Part shown: positions 7,970 to 15,401 of the stretch, in pieces | How the letters are laid out: each line of letters starts with the position of its first letter | How positions within the stretch are numbered: the stretch's first letter is position 1 | Origin: Streptomyces ficellus | Lineage (GTDB): Bacteria > Actinomycetota > Actinomycetes > Streptomycetales > Streptomycetaceae | DNA length: 64,000 nt | Direction of reading: 5' to 3' | Assembly: GCF_009739905.1 (NCBI RefSeq) | Contig: NZ_CP034279.1 | Span: 930,001 to 994,000 of the forward strand | Program-made: the position numbers and the translations under genes | The notes under the pieces: model-generated | Databases searched by the model: none | The model's input: the letters and a program-made list of their open reading frames with translations, nothing else | Told to the model about the DNA's origin: nothing

Positions 7970-8500
7970 TCAGGAAGGGTTGTGGATCTTGTCGGCCCAG
8001 TTCGGGGTGTCATGGGTGACGACCCGGGACCGGGTGTGCAGCACGCCGTCGACGCGGACCAGCACGTCCTCGACGGTGGTGGTCGGCTCGAAGCTGACCT
8101 TGCCGGACCGGTCGGTCATGCTGACGATCGCCTGGTAGCGCACGTGCAGGGTGTCGTCGTCGACGGGTTCGACGCGCATCCGGTCGAACCAGTAGCGGTA
8201 GACGAGCCCGTCGTAGTACGCGATGTTCTTCTCCCGCGCCTCGCGTGCCGAGATCTCGTCGACGAGGGGCCGTTCGGCGTCGCCCCGGCGGGCCGTCATC
8301 TCCTCCAGCAGCTGCTGCCGGCCCTCCAGCTTCCAGCCGCCCGGACGGTGCTCGATGGAGCCGTCCTCGGTGAGCGTCTGGAGGAACTCCTCGAGCCTGC
8401 GCTCCTCCAGCAGCGGCATCTGCCGGGCGTAGAACTGCTGCACCTCGACGTAGAGTTCGGCGCTCACGCGCCGGTCGGTTGACCGCAGCGCTTGGGACAC
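7970..8500 (-). CDS. SnoaL-like (NTF2-fold) polyketide tailoring protein 1
   Basis: A 176-residue NTF2-fold protein of the SnoaL_4 type, with an aromatic-rich N-terminus (LYVEVQQFYARQMPLLEE) and a C-terminal sheet (VRYQAIVSMTDRSGK, LHTRSRVVTHDTPNW). Relatives in aromatic polyketide clusters act as cyclases, hydroxylases or dehydratase-like enzymes (ActVI-ORFA, SnoaL). The GTG at 8498-8500 is chosen because a GGGGAG lies a few bases upstream. It is clearly paralogous to the gene at 15402-15863: both have 'YxEVQxFYARQM' and 'TRSRV'. It heads the leftward run that continues into the P450. The exact reaction is unknown. Confidence 0.78.
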   Translation of the reverse strand: MSQALRSTDRRVSAELYVEVQQFYARQMPLLEERRLEEFLQTLTEDGSIEHRPGGWKLEGRQQLLEEMTARRGDAERPLVDEISAREAREKNIAYYDGLVYRYWFDRMRVEPVDDDTLHVRYQAIVSMTDRSGKVSFEPTTTVEDVLVRVDGVLHTRSRVVTHDTPNWADKIHNPS

Positions 8501-8797
8501 GTCGGCTCCCCTTTCCGTAGGTCGGCGCGCCACCACCGTGGCGGCGCGCATCCACCGCCCACGGTGGCAACGCGGGCTGGACGCGTCCTGGAGAGGCGCT
8601 ACATCGCGGGGCGCCCGCATCACCCGCGCCCGCGCCCCCCGCCCACGCCCCGCCGCAGCCCGGGTCCGTGCCCGGGTCGACGTCCGTGTCCTGGGACTCG
8701 AACACGCCGTTGGGCACGAAGCGCGGCGTTCGGGACATACGGGGAGGACGGGGCCGTGCGGCACGGCGTCCGGCACGAGGTGGAGGAGGCGATCGGC
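8501..8797. other. Divergent promoter region of the polyketide tailoring operons
   Basis: 297 nt between the divergent SnoaL-like gene and the DinB-like gene. It must hold promoters for both. Two imperfect palindromes of the type CCACcGTGG/CCACGGTGG lie near 8530-8570 and could bind a regulator. I see no convincing small gene. Confidence 0.4.
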
Positions 8798-9322
8798 ATG
8801 CCGGTCATGGTGGAAGCGGGAACCGAGGAACGCGAGGTGCTGCTGTCCGCTTGGGAGGAGCAGCGCGCGGCCCTGCGCAGGGCGGTGAGCGGGCTGACCG
8901 ACGAGCAGGCGCACAGCAGGCCCAGTGTGAGCGAACTGTCCCTGGCGGCGCTGCTGGCGCACGCCGTGCGGGGTGAGCCCGCCTGGATCCCGGTGCTGCG
9001 CGGCCGGGGCGGGGACTGGACGGACCGGGACGGCGAGGCCGAGTTCACGCCGCCGGCCGGGCAGAGCGTGGGGGACCTGCTGCGCGAGCACCGGCGGGTG
9101 GGCGCCGAGGTCGTGCGCGCGGTACGCGACCTGCCGGGCGGCCTCGGGCGCCGGGTGCCCATGCCGGTGACACCGTGGGGCCCGCCGGAGGAGCCGCGCA
9201 GTGTGCGGTGGATCCTGCTCCATCTGATCACGGAGGCGGCGCGGCACGCGGGCCACGCCGACCTCCTGCGCGAGTCGCTGGACGGCGCGACCGCCCCCGA
9301 CCTGATGGAGCCGCGGACCTGA
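8798..9322 (+). CDS. DinB/maleylpyruvate-isomerase-like four-helix-bundle protein (DUF664-like)
   Basis: A 174-residue protein of the DinB superfamily: an N-terminal helix (LLSAWEEQRAALRRAVSGLTDEQAHSRP) followed by the LSLAALLAHAVRGE segment and the late HLITEAARHAGHADLLRE helix, which supplies the histidine-rich metal site typical of the family. In actinobacteria such proteins are often mycothiol-dependent transferases or isomerases that handle electrophiles. Beside AlkZ-like glycosylases this suggests thiol trapping of a reactive product (inference only). The ATG at 8798 is chosen for an AGGAGG 8 nt upstream. It converges on the flavin monooxygenase gene. Confidence 0.7.
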   Translation: MPVMVEAGTEEREVLLSAWEEQRAALRRAVSGLTDEQAHSRPSVSELSLAALLAHAVRGEPAWIPVLRGRGGDWTDRDGEAEFTPPAGQSVGDLLREHRRVGAEVVRAVRDLPGGLGRRVPMPVTPWGPPEEPRSVRWILLHLITEAARHAGHADLLRESLDGATAPDLMEPRT

Positions 9323-9346
9323 CGTCCGCCCCGGCCGGTGAGGGCG

Positions 9347-10465
9347 TCAGCCCTCCTCGGGGCCCAACAGCACGGCCGAGTAGTTCTTGCGGGCGGCCGT
9401 GTCGTACTGGAGGGCGACGTGGCTGGTCGCGGAGGTGATGTCGCGCCAGAACCGCTGGAGCGGGTGCGCCTCCCCCAGGCCGCCGGTGCCCGCGCCGCGG
9501 ATCAGCAGGCCGGCGGCCTCCTGGAGGAGCTCGGCGGAGAAGGTGGCGTTGCGCTCGTTCCGCGCCATGTACTCCGGCGTGAACCGCCGTTCGTCGATGA
9601 CCCGCGCGTTCTGCTCCACCAGGTGGCGTGCCGCGTCGATCCGCCCCGAGGCCCGGACCACGAGCAGTTCGCCCGCCTGGTTGCGGCGCCGGCCGGTCAT
9701 CGTCGCGGCGCAGGCCGCGAGCGCCCCGGAGGCGGCTCCCACGACGGGGGCGATGAACGTCAGTCCGCCGACCGCCTGGAACGGCACCGTGTGGCAGGAG
9801 GCGGTGGAGGTGGCGTTGCGTCCGGTGAGCATGTCGGTGCGGTCGAAGGACAGGTGGCCGGGCACGGTCACGTCGTCGACGACGACGGTGTGGCTCGCGG
9901 TGGCCCGCATCCCGACGCTGTCCCAGGTCTCCTGCACGGTCCAGCTGCCCCGGGGCAGGGCGAAGAACCGCAGCTGCGGGGGGCCGTCGGCGCCGGGCAC
10001 GGCGGCGCAGACCAGCGCCCAGTCGGCGAAGTCGATGCCGCTCACGTAGGACCACCGGCCGCTGAGCCGCCAGCCCCCCTCCACCGCCCGGGCCCGGCCG
10101 GCCGGCATCAGGGCCGTGGCGATCACCACGTCGGGGCTCTCGCCCCAGACGGCCCGGTGCCCCTCCTCGGGCAGGTGCGAGGCGAACCGGGCCGAGTACG
10201 CGGCCAGCGACGCGCACCAGGCGGTGGCCGCGCAGGCCTCGCCGACGGTGACGACGGCACGCGTCAGCTCGCCGAACGTGCCCTCGGTGCCGCCCCAGCG
10301 GGAGGCCACGAAGTGGCGGGCGAAGCCGGTCCCGCGGACCGCTTCCGTGACGTCGGGGGCGAGCCGGCGGGTGCTGTCCGCCTCGGCGGCGTACTCGGCG
10401 GCGAGGGCGCGCAGCTTGTCGGCGGCCTCGGCCAACCCGGTGTCCCCTTGTATGGCGGCAGGCAT
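9347..10465 (-). CDS. Flavin-dependent monooxygenase of the acyl-CoA dehydrogenase fold (ActVA5/HpaB-like)
   Basis: A 372-residue protein with the acyl-CoA dehydrogenase fold but no acyl-CoA dehydrogenase catalytic glutamate region. The central strand block (GRWSYVSGIDFADWALV, WDSVGMRATASHTVVVDDV) is characteristic of class D two-component flavin monooxygenases such as ActVA-ORF5 and its relatives in aromatic polyketide clusters. These hydroxylate phenols using FMNH2 from a separate reductase. A reductase of the ActVB type lies at 13581-14228. The ATG at 10463-10465 has AGGAGG upstream. It is divergent from the methyltransferase across a long intergenic region. The fold assignment is solid; the regiochemistry is unknown. 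Confidence 0.8.
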   Translation of the reverse strand: MPAAIQGDTGLAEAADKLRALAAEYAAEADSTRRLAPDVTEAVRGTGFARHFVASRWGGTEGTFGELTRAVVTVGEACAATAWCASLAAYSARFASHLPEEGHRAVWGESPDVVIATALMPAGRARAVEGGWRLSGRWSYVSGIDFADWALVCAAVPGADGPPQLRFFALPRGSWTVQETWDSVGMRATASHTVVVDDVTVPGHLSFDRTDMLTGRNATSTASCHTVPFQAVGGLTFIAPVVGAASGALAACAATMTGRRRNQAGELLVVRASGRIDAARHLVEQNARVIDERRFTPEYMARNERNATFSAELLQEAAGLLIRGAGTGGLGEAHPLQRFWRDITSATSHVALQYDTAARKNYSAVLLGPEEG

Positions 10466-11030
10466 CCTCGTGACCTCCTGTGGTGAACGCTTCGCGGTGC
10501 GCGGTCGTCCGGGCAGCGTGGCCGCCGGGCCTCGAAGCCGGGTACACCGCCGCTGGACGCCCGCCCGGCACGTCGCGCTCCGCCCGCCGGCCCGCACCGG
10601 ACGTCGGCCCGGGGGCCGGGCAGCACGGCGGACACGTCCGCCCCGTGGCGCGTCAGGCGGGCGCCCGCGTACAGCGCGTCGCCCCCGTCGTCGCCGCTGC
10701 CGACGACCAGCACCACCCGGGCGCCGCCCTACGGCGGCAGGAACGTACCCGGCCGCGGCGGGAGACGCCCCCTCCCCCGCCGCGCCGCCCGGGACCGCGC
10801 CAGGCGCGGCGCGGCGGTCCGGCGCAGGTGGGGGCCGGGCCGGCCGCCGCCCGCCGGCCCGGTCGGGTGCGTCCGGGCGGCCTGCGCGCCGCCGGCGTAC
10901 TCATGCGGCGTGCGACCCGTTCTACGCCGCCGCTCATGCCGCGGCGGGCACGGTTGGCCGCACCGCACGTCGAAGGGCGTGCCGACCGTCCGGCCACTGG
11001 AGGCCGGGCAGCCGACATACGGAGGGTCCC
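10466..11030. other. Intergenic region with divergent promoters and a gene relic
   Basis: About 565 nt of very GC-rich sequence between the leftward flavin monooxygenase and the rightward methyltransferase. Both neighbours need promoters here. Apart from the NAD(P)H-hydrate epimerase relic described separately, I see no intact gene. Confidence 0.5.
10595..10728 (-). pseudogene. Relic of an NAD(P)H-hydrate epimerase (YjeF_N) gene
   Basis: Leftward reading gives about 45 codons that closely match the YjeF_N/NAXE nucleotide-binding core: GGARVVLVVGSGDDGGDALY and then AGARLTRHGADVSAVLPGP. In intact genes the motif reads GSG(N/D)NGGD(A/G)LYAGARLxxxGA. Immediately upstream in the same frame is a TAG (10729-10731), and the residues before and after the core show no similarity to the rest of the enzyme. 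Both ends are therefore lost. This looks like debris from an ancestral housekeeping gene at the insertion or rearrangement boundary of the polyketide locus. Confidence 0.65.
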
Positions 11031-12053
11031 ATGGCTGCAACCGAGTCCGACCGCACGGAGCTCGCCGCCGAGCTGACCGTGCACATGACGGGCTTCCTGT
11101 ACTCCGCGTCGCTCTACACGGCGGCCGAGGCGAAGATCGCCGACCACCTCGCCGACGGCCCCCGCACGCCGGCCGAGCTCGGCGAGCTGAGCGGCCTGCA
11201 CGGTCCCTACGTCCGGCGGCTGCTGCGCTACCTGGCGACCCGTGAGGTGTTCCGTGAGGACGAGGAGGGCCGTTTCCACCTGACGCCGATGGCCGAGCTG
11301 CTGCGCACCGGTGTCCCGAACTCGGTGCGCGACAGCTTCCTGATGCTCGGCAACGAGCTGTTCTGGAAGCCGATCGGCAAGCTCAACGAGACGGTCCGCA
11401 AGGGCAGCACGATCTTCGACGAGCTGTACGGCGCGCCGTTCTTCGAGTGGCTCGGCTCGCACCCCGAGGAGGCGACGATCTTCAACGCGGGGACGGCGGC
11501 CTTCTCCGGCCAGTTCACCGACCTCGTCGCCGACACCTACCCCTTCCCGGAGGGCGCCCGCGTCGTGGACGTCGGCGGTGGCCGCGGCGGTCTGCTGCTG
11601 TCGGTCCTCAGCAAGCACCCCACGGTGACCGGCACGCTGTACGACCAGGAGTCGGTGCTCCGCGAGAACCTGCTCGACGAGCCGCAGGTGGCCGGCCGCT
11701 GGAAGACGGAGCCGGGCAACTTCTTCGAGTCGGTGCCGGGCGGCGGTGACATCTACATCCTCAAGTCGATCCTCCACGACTGGAGCGACGAGAACGGCCT
11801 GCGCATCCTGAAGGCGACCCGCGAGGGAATGCCGAAGGGCGCCAAGCTGCTGGTGGTCGACGCGGTGATCCCGGAGGGCAACGACCCCCACGTCAGCAAG
11901 ACCATCGACATGATGATGATGACGGTGTTCAACGGCAAGGAGCGCACGCTGCCGGAGTTCAAGGAGATCCTCGGCGCGGCCGGCTTCACCGTGACCAAGG
12001 TGCTGGAGACGGTCGACCCGGTCGTCTCGGTCATCGAGGCCATCGCGGACTGA
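11031..12053 (+). CDS. SAM-dependent O-methyltransferase (DnrK/TcmO-like)
   Basis: A 340-residue class I methyltransferase of the small-molecule O-methyltransferase (AdoMet_MTF, PF00891) type. The N-terminal winged-helix dimerisation domain (SASLYTAAEAKIADHLADGP, then LSGLHGPYVRRLLRYLATREVF) is followed by the SAM-binding glycine loop VVDVGGGRGGLLLSVL at about residues 177-192. Later come the LKSILHDWSDENGLRILK motif, with the catalytic-type His-Asp, and a C-terminal NGKERTLPEFKEILGAAGF segment. The ATG at 11031 has a GGAGGG six bases upstream. It probably methylates a phenol of the polyketide. It stands alone on its strand before a strong terminator. Confidence 0.88.
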   Translation: MAATESDRTELAAELTVHMTGFLYSASLYTAAEAKIADHLADGPRTPAELGELSGLHGPYVRRLLRYLATREVFREDEEGRFHLTPMAELLRTGVPNSVRDSFLMLGNELFWKPIGKLNETVRKGSTIFDELYGAPFFEWLGSHPEEATIFNAGTAAFSGQFTDLVADTYPFPEGARVVDVGGGRGGLLLSVLSKHPTVTGTLYDQESVLRENLLDEPQVAGRWKTEPGNFFESVPGGGDIYILKSILHDWSDENGLRILKATREGMPKGAKLLVVDAVIPEGNDPHVSKTIDMMMMTVFNGKERTLPEFKEILGAAGFTVTKVLETVDPVVSVIEAIAD

Positions 12054-12071
12054 CCCGCGGCGAACGGCAAC

Positions 12072-12112
12072 ACGGCTCAGGGCCCCGGTCGGTGACCGGG
12101 GCCCTGAGCCGT
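12072..12112. terminator. Strong bidirectional hairpin terminator
   Basis: A perfect 19-bp inverted repeat (12072-12090 with 12094-12112, 3-nt loop) between the convergent methyltransferase and SRPBCC genes. Confidence 0.85.
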
Positions 12113-12144
12113 ACGGGAAGAAACGGATGAAGACGGGCGCGGGT

Positions 12145-12612
12145 TCAGAAGAGCTTGGCGAACCGCTCCAGGGTCTCCCCCGGGCTCGGCCCGTCGAGCG
12201 CCTGGAAGATGCGCTGCGCGCCCTCGCCGTGCTTGTGCAGCTTGATGTGGGCCAGCTCCACCGTGGTGCCGCCGCCGGCGGCGGGCGTGAAGGTCACCTC
12301 GATCTCACTGGCCCGCTCGTCGTCGGGGATGGACTGCCAGTTGCCGTCGAGCCGCCAGGTCATCAGCAGGCGGCGCCCCGGCTGCCACTCCAGGATGCGG
12401 CCCCAGGTGATCTCGTTGCCCTCGACGTCCCACTCGTAGTAGCGCCCGCCCACTCCGCCCTCGAAGGCGAGGCCGGCCCGCTCCTTCTTCAGCAGGACGT
12501 GCGACGGCGGCCACCAGTCCTTGGGGCGCCCGGTGAAGACGGTGAAGCTCTCCTCGGGCGTCGCCGCCACGGTCACCGACTTCCGTACGTCCGGAATCGT
12601 CTGCTCGGCCAC
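12145..12612 (-). CDS. SRPBCC (AHSA1/START-fold) protein
   Basis: A 155-residue single-domain START-fold protein of the AHSA1 group: an N-terminal strand with a helix grip (VRKSVTVAATPEESFTVFT), a central WGRILEWQPGRRLLMTWRLD and the long C-terminal helix (GEGAQRIFQALDG...LERFAKLF). Proteins of this fold bind hydrophobic ligands; in aromatic polyketide clusters related proteins act as cyclases, but this one resembles the general AHSA1 type more than TcmN. It is divergent from the ketoreductase and shares that promoter region. A role in the pathway is possible but not shown. Confidence 0.72.
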   Translation of the reverse strand: MAEQTIPDVRKSVTVAATPEESFTVFTGRPKDWWPPSHVLLKKERAGLAFEGGVGGRYYEWDVEGNEITWGRILEWQPGRRLLMTWRLDGNWQSIPDDERASEIEVTFTPAAGGGTTVELAHIKLHKHGEGAQRIFQALDGPSPGETLERFAKLF

Positions 12613-12689
12613 GGACCCTCCTCGCTCGTGTCACTTCGTTCGGACCGGGCCAGCCTCGCGCCGGCGGCTCAACCGCCCGTCGACGGCGG

Positions 12690-12710
12690 CTCGAACGGCG
12701 GCTGTTCGAG
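12690..12710. promoter_or_regulatory. Inverted repeat in the SRPBCC/ketoreductase divergent promoter
   Basis: CTCGAAC (12690-12696) and GTTCGAG (12704-12710) form a perfect 7-bp inverted repeat with a 7-nt spacer, about 75 nt before the ketoreductase start. This is the geometry of a dimeric repressor or activator site. The binding protein is unknown; the LysR regulator at 16116 is one candidate. Confidence 0.45.
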
Positions 12711-12783
12711 GAGGAGTCGAGAACCGCGCAAGGAGACGGGGTCACGGTCGACCCATTCGGACGACGAGCGACGGGAGAGCACG

Positions 12784-13581
12784 ATGACAGCTACGGGGAC
12801 GGGCACCGAGCGGCGGGTCGCCTTCGTCACGGGCGCGACCAGCGGTATCGGTCTGGCGGTGACCGAACTCCTGGCCCGGCAGGGTCTCGCCGTGTTCGGC
12901 GTCGCACGCGGTGAGGAGGACGTGCGGGCCATGGTGAAGCGGCTGCGGGAAGAGGGCCTGGACGTCGCCGGCGCGGTCTGCGACGTCACGTCGGTGGAGC
13001 AGATCAAGACCGCCGTCCGGTCGGCCGTCGAGACGTACGGCCGGATCGACGTCCTGGTCAACAACGCGGGACGCGGGGGCGGCGGCGTCACGGCCGAGAT
13101 CGGCGACGCGCTGTGGGACGACGTGATCGAGACCAACCTCAACGGCACGTTCCGGGTCACCCGCGAGGTGCTGAGCACCGGACGGATGCGGGACGGCGAC
13201 TGGGGCCGCATCGTCAACATCGCCTCCACGGGTGGCAAGCAGGGGGTGGAGCTGGCCGCCCCGTACTCCGCCTCCAAGCACGGGGTCATCGGCTTCACCA
13301 AGGCCGTGGGCAAGGAGCTGGCGAAGACCGGCATCACGGTGAACGCGGTGTGCCCCGGTTACGTCGAGACGCCGATGGCGCAGCGCGTGCGCCAGGGTTA
13401 CGCGGGCCACTACGGCGTGTCCGAGGAGGAGATCCAGGAGAAGTTCAACGCCAAGATCCCGCTCGGCCGCTATTCCACCCCCGAGGAGGTGGCGGGGCTG
13501 GTCGGCTACCTCGTGTCGGACGTGGCGGCGTCGATCACCGCACAGGCGCTCAACGTCTGCGGCGGGCTGGGCAACTACTGA
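12784..13581 (+). CDS. ActIII-type polyketide C9 ketoreductase (SDR)
   Basis: A 265-residue short-chain dehydrogenase close to the actinorhodin ActIII family, which reduces the C9 carbonyl of the nascent poly-beta-ketone in type II polyketide synthesis. Visible features: the NADPH loop TGATSGIGLAV, NNAGRGGG, the catalytic Ser (NIASTGGKQG) and Tyr-Lys (PYSASKHGVIGF), the PGYVETPMA segment, and the C-terminal NVCGGLGNY that is almost diagnostic for actIII-type enzymes. The length matches the family (about 261). Its stop overlaps the flavin-reductase ATG (TGATG at 13579-13583), so it leads a coupled operon. This is the best evidence that the locus belongs to a type II PKS, whose KS/CLF/ACP genes are not in the window. 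Confidence 0.93.
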   Translation: MTATGTGTERRVAFVTGATSGIGLAVTELLARQGLAVFGVARGEEDVRAMVKRLREEGLDVAGAVCDVTSVEQIKTAVRSAVETYGRIDVLVNNAGRGGGGVTAEIGDALWDDVIETNLNGTFRVTREVLSTGRMRDGDWGRIVNIASTGGKQGVELAAPYSASKHGVIGFTKAVGKELAKTGITVNAVCPGYVETPMAQRVRQGYAGHYGVSEEEIQEKFNAKIPLGRYSTPEEVAGLVGYLVSDVAASITAQALNVCGGLGNY

Positions 13582-14228
13582 TGCGAACGGAAACGGACAC
13601 CTCCACGATGACCCAAGCGCCCGAAGCGACGACCACCGGCGGAACGGCCACGGCCGTACTCGTGCCGGACACCCATGTGCCCGACGCCCATGTGCCCGAC
13701 GCCCATGTGCCCGAGGCCCAGGTGCCCGACGCGGCCGCCTTCCGGGCGGCGATGGGCCGCTTCCCCACCGGTGTGACGCTGCTGACCCAGGGCAGTGACG
13801 AGACAACCAGCGTCATCACCCTCAACAGCCTGACCTCGGTGTCCCTGGAGCCGGTCCTGATCCTGGTGTCCGTCAAGGCGGACGGCCGGATGCGCCCGCG
13901 GGTCGCCCGGTCCGGCAGTTTCGCCGTCAATGTGCTGAACCGGCACCAGCAGGACCTCGCCCAGGAGTTCTGCCGGCCGGACCGCCCGGCCGGACCGGCC
14001 GCCATGGCGCGGCTGGGAGCCACCCGGGGCGTGCTGGGGAACGCCGTGATCCCCTCGGCCGAGGCGTACTTCGAGTGCGTCCTGGAGGCGGAGTACGCCG
14101 CCGGTGACCACACGCTGCTCGTCGGCCGGGTGGTCGCGCTCGGCGGCGGGGACGCCGCGGCGGACCCGCTCGTCTTCCACCGGGGCGGTTTCACCCGGCT
14201 GCCCGCCGACCCGGCGGCGTCGTCATGA
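13581..14228 (+). CDS. Flavin reductase (ActVB/HpaC-like) with a repetitive N-terminal extension
   Basis: A 215-residue NAD(P)H:FMN oxidoreductase of the flavin reductase-like domain family. The core starts at about residue 52 (FRAAMGRFPTGVTLLTQ...), includes the FMN-binding LNSLTSVSLEPVLILVS and FAVNVLNRHQQDLAQ segments, and ends with HTLLVGRVVAL and PLVFHRGGFTRL. It should supply reduced flavin to the monooxygenase at 9347-10465, an ActVA5/ActVB-like pairing (inference from co-occurrence). The start overlaps the ketoreductase stop; the stop overlaps the start of the MBL gene (ATGA). The N-terminal 50 residues are unusual: a Thr-rich leader and then VPDxH pentapeptide repeats, not part of the catalytic fold. 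Confidence 0.87.
   Translation: MRTETDTSTMTQAPEATTTGGTATAVLVPDTHVPDAHVPDAHVPEAQVPDAAAFRAAMGRFPTGVTLLTQGSDETTSVITLNSLTSVSLEPVLILVSVKADGRMRPRVARSGSFAVNVLNRHQQDLAQEFCRPDRPAGPAAMARLGATRGVLGNAVIPSAEAYFECVLEAEYAAGDHTLLVGRVVALGGGDAAADPLVFHRGGFTRLPADPAASS
13662..13733 (+). repeat. In-frame 15-bp tandem repeat (4.8 copies)
   Basis: Four full copies and one partial copy of a 15-nt unit (consensus GTGCCCGACGCCCAT) at 13662, 13677, 13692, 13707 and 13722. They encode VPDTH-VPDAH-VPDAH-VPEAQ-VPDA, residues 28-51 of the flavin reductase. Units 2 and 3 are identical, pointing to recent slippage expansion. Confidence 0.9.
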
Positions 14229-15133
14229 CGGCGTCCCTCGCCTCGCTGGAGCCGGTCGCCGAGGGCGTGTTCGCGTTCGTCCAGCCCGACGGCGGCTGGT
14301 GCCTGAACAACGCGGGCCTGGTCGTCGACGGGGACCACGGGGTGCTCGTCGACACGGCCGCCACACAGGCGCGCGCCCGCAGGCTCCGCTCGGAGGTCGA
14401 ACGGCTCCTGCCGGGCGGCCCGGAGTTCGTGGTGAACACGCATTTCCACGGCGATCACACCTTCGGCAACGGACAGTTCGTCCCGCGTTCGGTGATCGTG
14501 GCCCACGAGGGGTGCCGCGCCGACTCGGCGGAGGCGGGGCTGGGCCTGCGGGGCCTGTGGCCCGGTGTGGAGTGGGGCGAGACGCCGCTCACGCTGCCCT
14601 CGCTGACCTTCCGTGACGCGCTGACCGTGCACGCCGGCGACCTGCGGGTCGAGCTGCTCCATGTGGGCCCCGCCCATACGGCCAACGATGTCGTGGTGTG
14701 GGTTCCGGAGCGCTCGGTGCTCTTCACCGGCGACGTGGTGTGGTCGGGCGTCACACCGTACGTCCTGATGGGTTCGATCACCGGGTCGCTGGACGCCCTC
14801 GCCCGGCTGAGGGCGCTGGGCGCCGCCACGGTCGTGCCGGGTCACGGACCGGTCGGCGGCCCCGAGTTGCTCGACGAGACGGAGGCGTACCTCCGGCTGC
14901 TCCAGGAGCTGGCGCGGGACGGGGTGCGCCGGGGGCTGACCCCGCTGCGGGCCGCCGAGGAGGCGGACCTCGGCCCGTTCGCCAAGCTCGTCGACCCCGA
15001 GCGGCTGGTGGGCAACCTGCACCGCGCGTACGCCGAGCTGGACGGGCTGGCGCCCGGTGCCCGCATCGACGTGCTGGCGTCCTTCAAGGAGATGGTCGCC
15101 TTCCACGGCGGGCTGCCCGCCTGTCACGCCTGA
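14225..15133 (+). CDS. MBL-fold metallo-hydrolase
   Basis: A 302-residue metallo-beta-lactamase-fold protein with the metal motif THFHGDHTFGN (HxHxDH) at about residues 75-85, a second metal region around HVGPAHTANDVVVW, and the ATVVPGHGPVGG histidine later. Such enzymes in polyketide clusters act as thioesterase/cyclase-like hydrolases or lactonases. The ATG overlaps the flavin reductase stop (ATGA), so it is the third gene of the ketoreductase operon. Its substrate is unknown; hydrolytic release or cyclisation of the polyketide is one possibility. Confidence 0.82.
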   Translation: MTASLASLEPVAEGVFAFVQPDGGWCLNNAGLVVDGDHGVLVDTAATQARARRLRSEVERLLPGGPEFVVNTHFHGDHTFGNGQFVPRSVIVAHEGCRADSAEAGLGLRGLWPGVEWGETPLTLPSLTFRDALTVHAGDLRVELLHVGPAHTANDVVVWVPERSVLFTGDVVWSGVTPYVLMGSITGSLDALARLRALGAATVVPGHGPVGGPELLDETEAYLRLLQELARDGVRRGLTPLRAAEEADLGPFAKLVDPERLVGNLHRAYAELDGLAPGARIDVLASFKEMVAFHGGLPACHA

Positions 15134-15164
15134 CCCCGAGCATGCCGAGCGAGAGGAGCCGTCA

Positions 15165-15311
15165 ATGGCGACGATCCTGCTGGACCGGCCCACCCAGGAG
15201 CCGGTGCCCGTGCCTCCCGACCCGCCGCCGCCGGCCTGGGTGCCGCTGCTGCTGGCGGGCGACCCCGACGACGACGGCAGCGAGCCGCACATCTGGCGCG
15301 GCATCGACTGA
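15165..15311 (+). CDS. Small proline-rich protein, 48 aa
   Basis: A short gene with a good GAGGAG ribosome binding site 8-9 nt before its ATG, 31 nt after the MBL gene stop and just before a strong terminator, so it is very likely the last gene of the ketoreductase operon. The product starts MATILLDRPTQEPVPVPP, contains a Pro-rich linker (PPDPPPPAWVPLLLAGDP) and ends in acidic residues and HIWRGID. It has no cysteines and no signal peptide. I know no family for it. It might be a small accessory or regulatory peptide; function unknown. Confidence 0.6.
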   Translation: MATILLDRPTQEPVPVPPDPPPPAWVPLLLAGDPDDDGSEPHIWRGID

Positions 15312-15332
15312 GCGCCGTCCCCCGCCGCACAC

Positions 15333-15374
15333 CACAGCACCCCGCTCACGGCAGTCCGTGGGCGGGGCGCTGTG
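15333..15374 (+). terminator. Hairpin terminator of the ketoreductase operon
   Basis: A 19-nt inverted repeat with one mismatch and one G-T pair (15333-15351 with 15356-15374, loop CAGT), lying between convergent gene ends. Confidence 0.75.
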
Positions 15375-15401
15375 TCCCGGGGGGAGGGGTCGGGGGACGG
15401 G

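Noticed and set aside
8010..8738. Possible small peptide or RiPP-like gene starting MSRTPRFVPNGVFESQD in the divergent region
   Set aside because: No ribosome binding site, no core-peptide pattern, and it runs on into an out-of-frame reading of the SnoaL-like gene.
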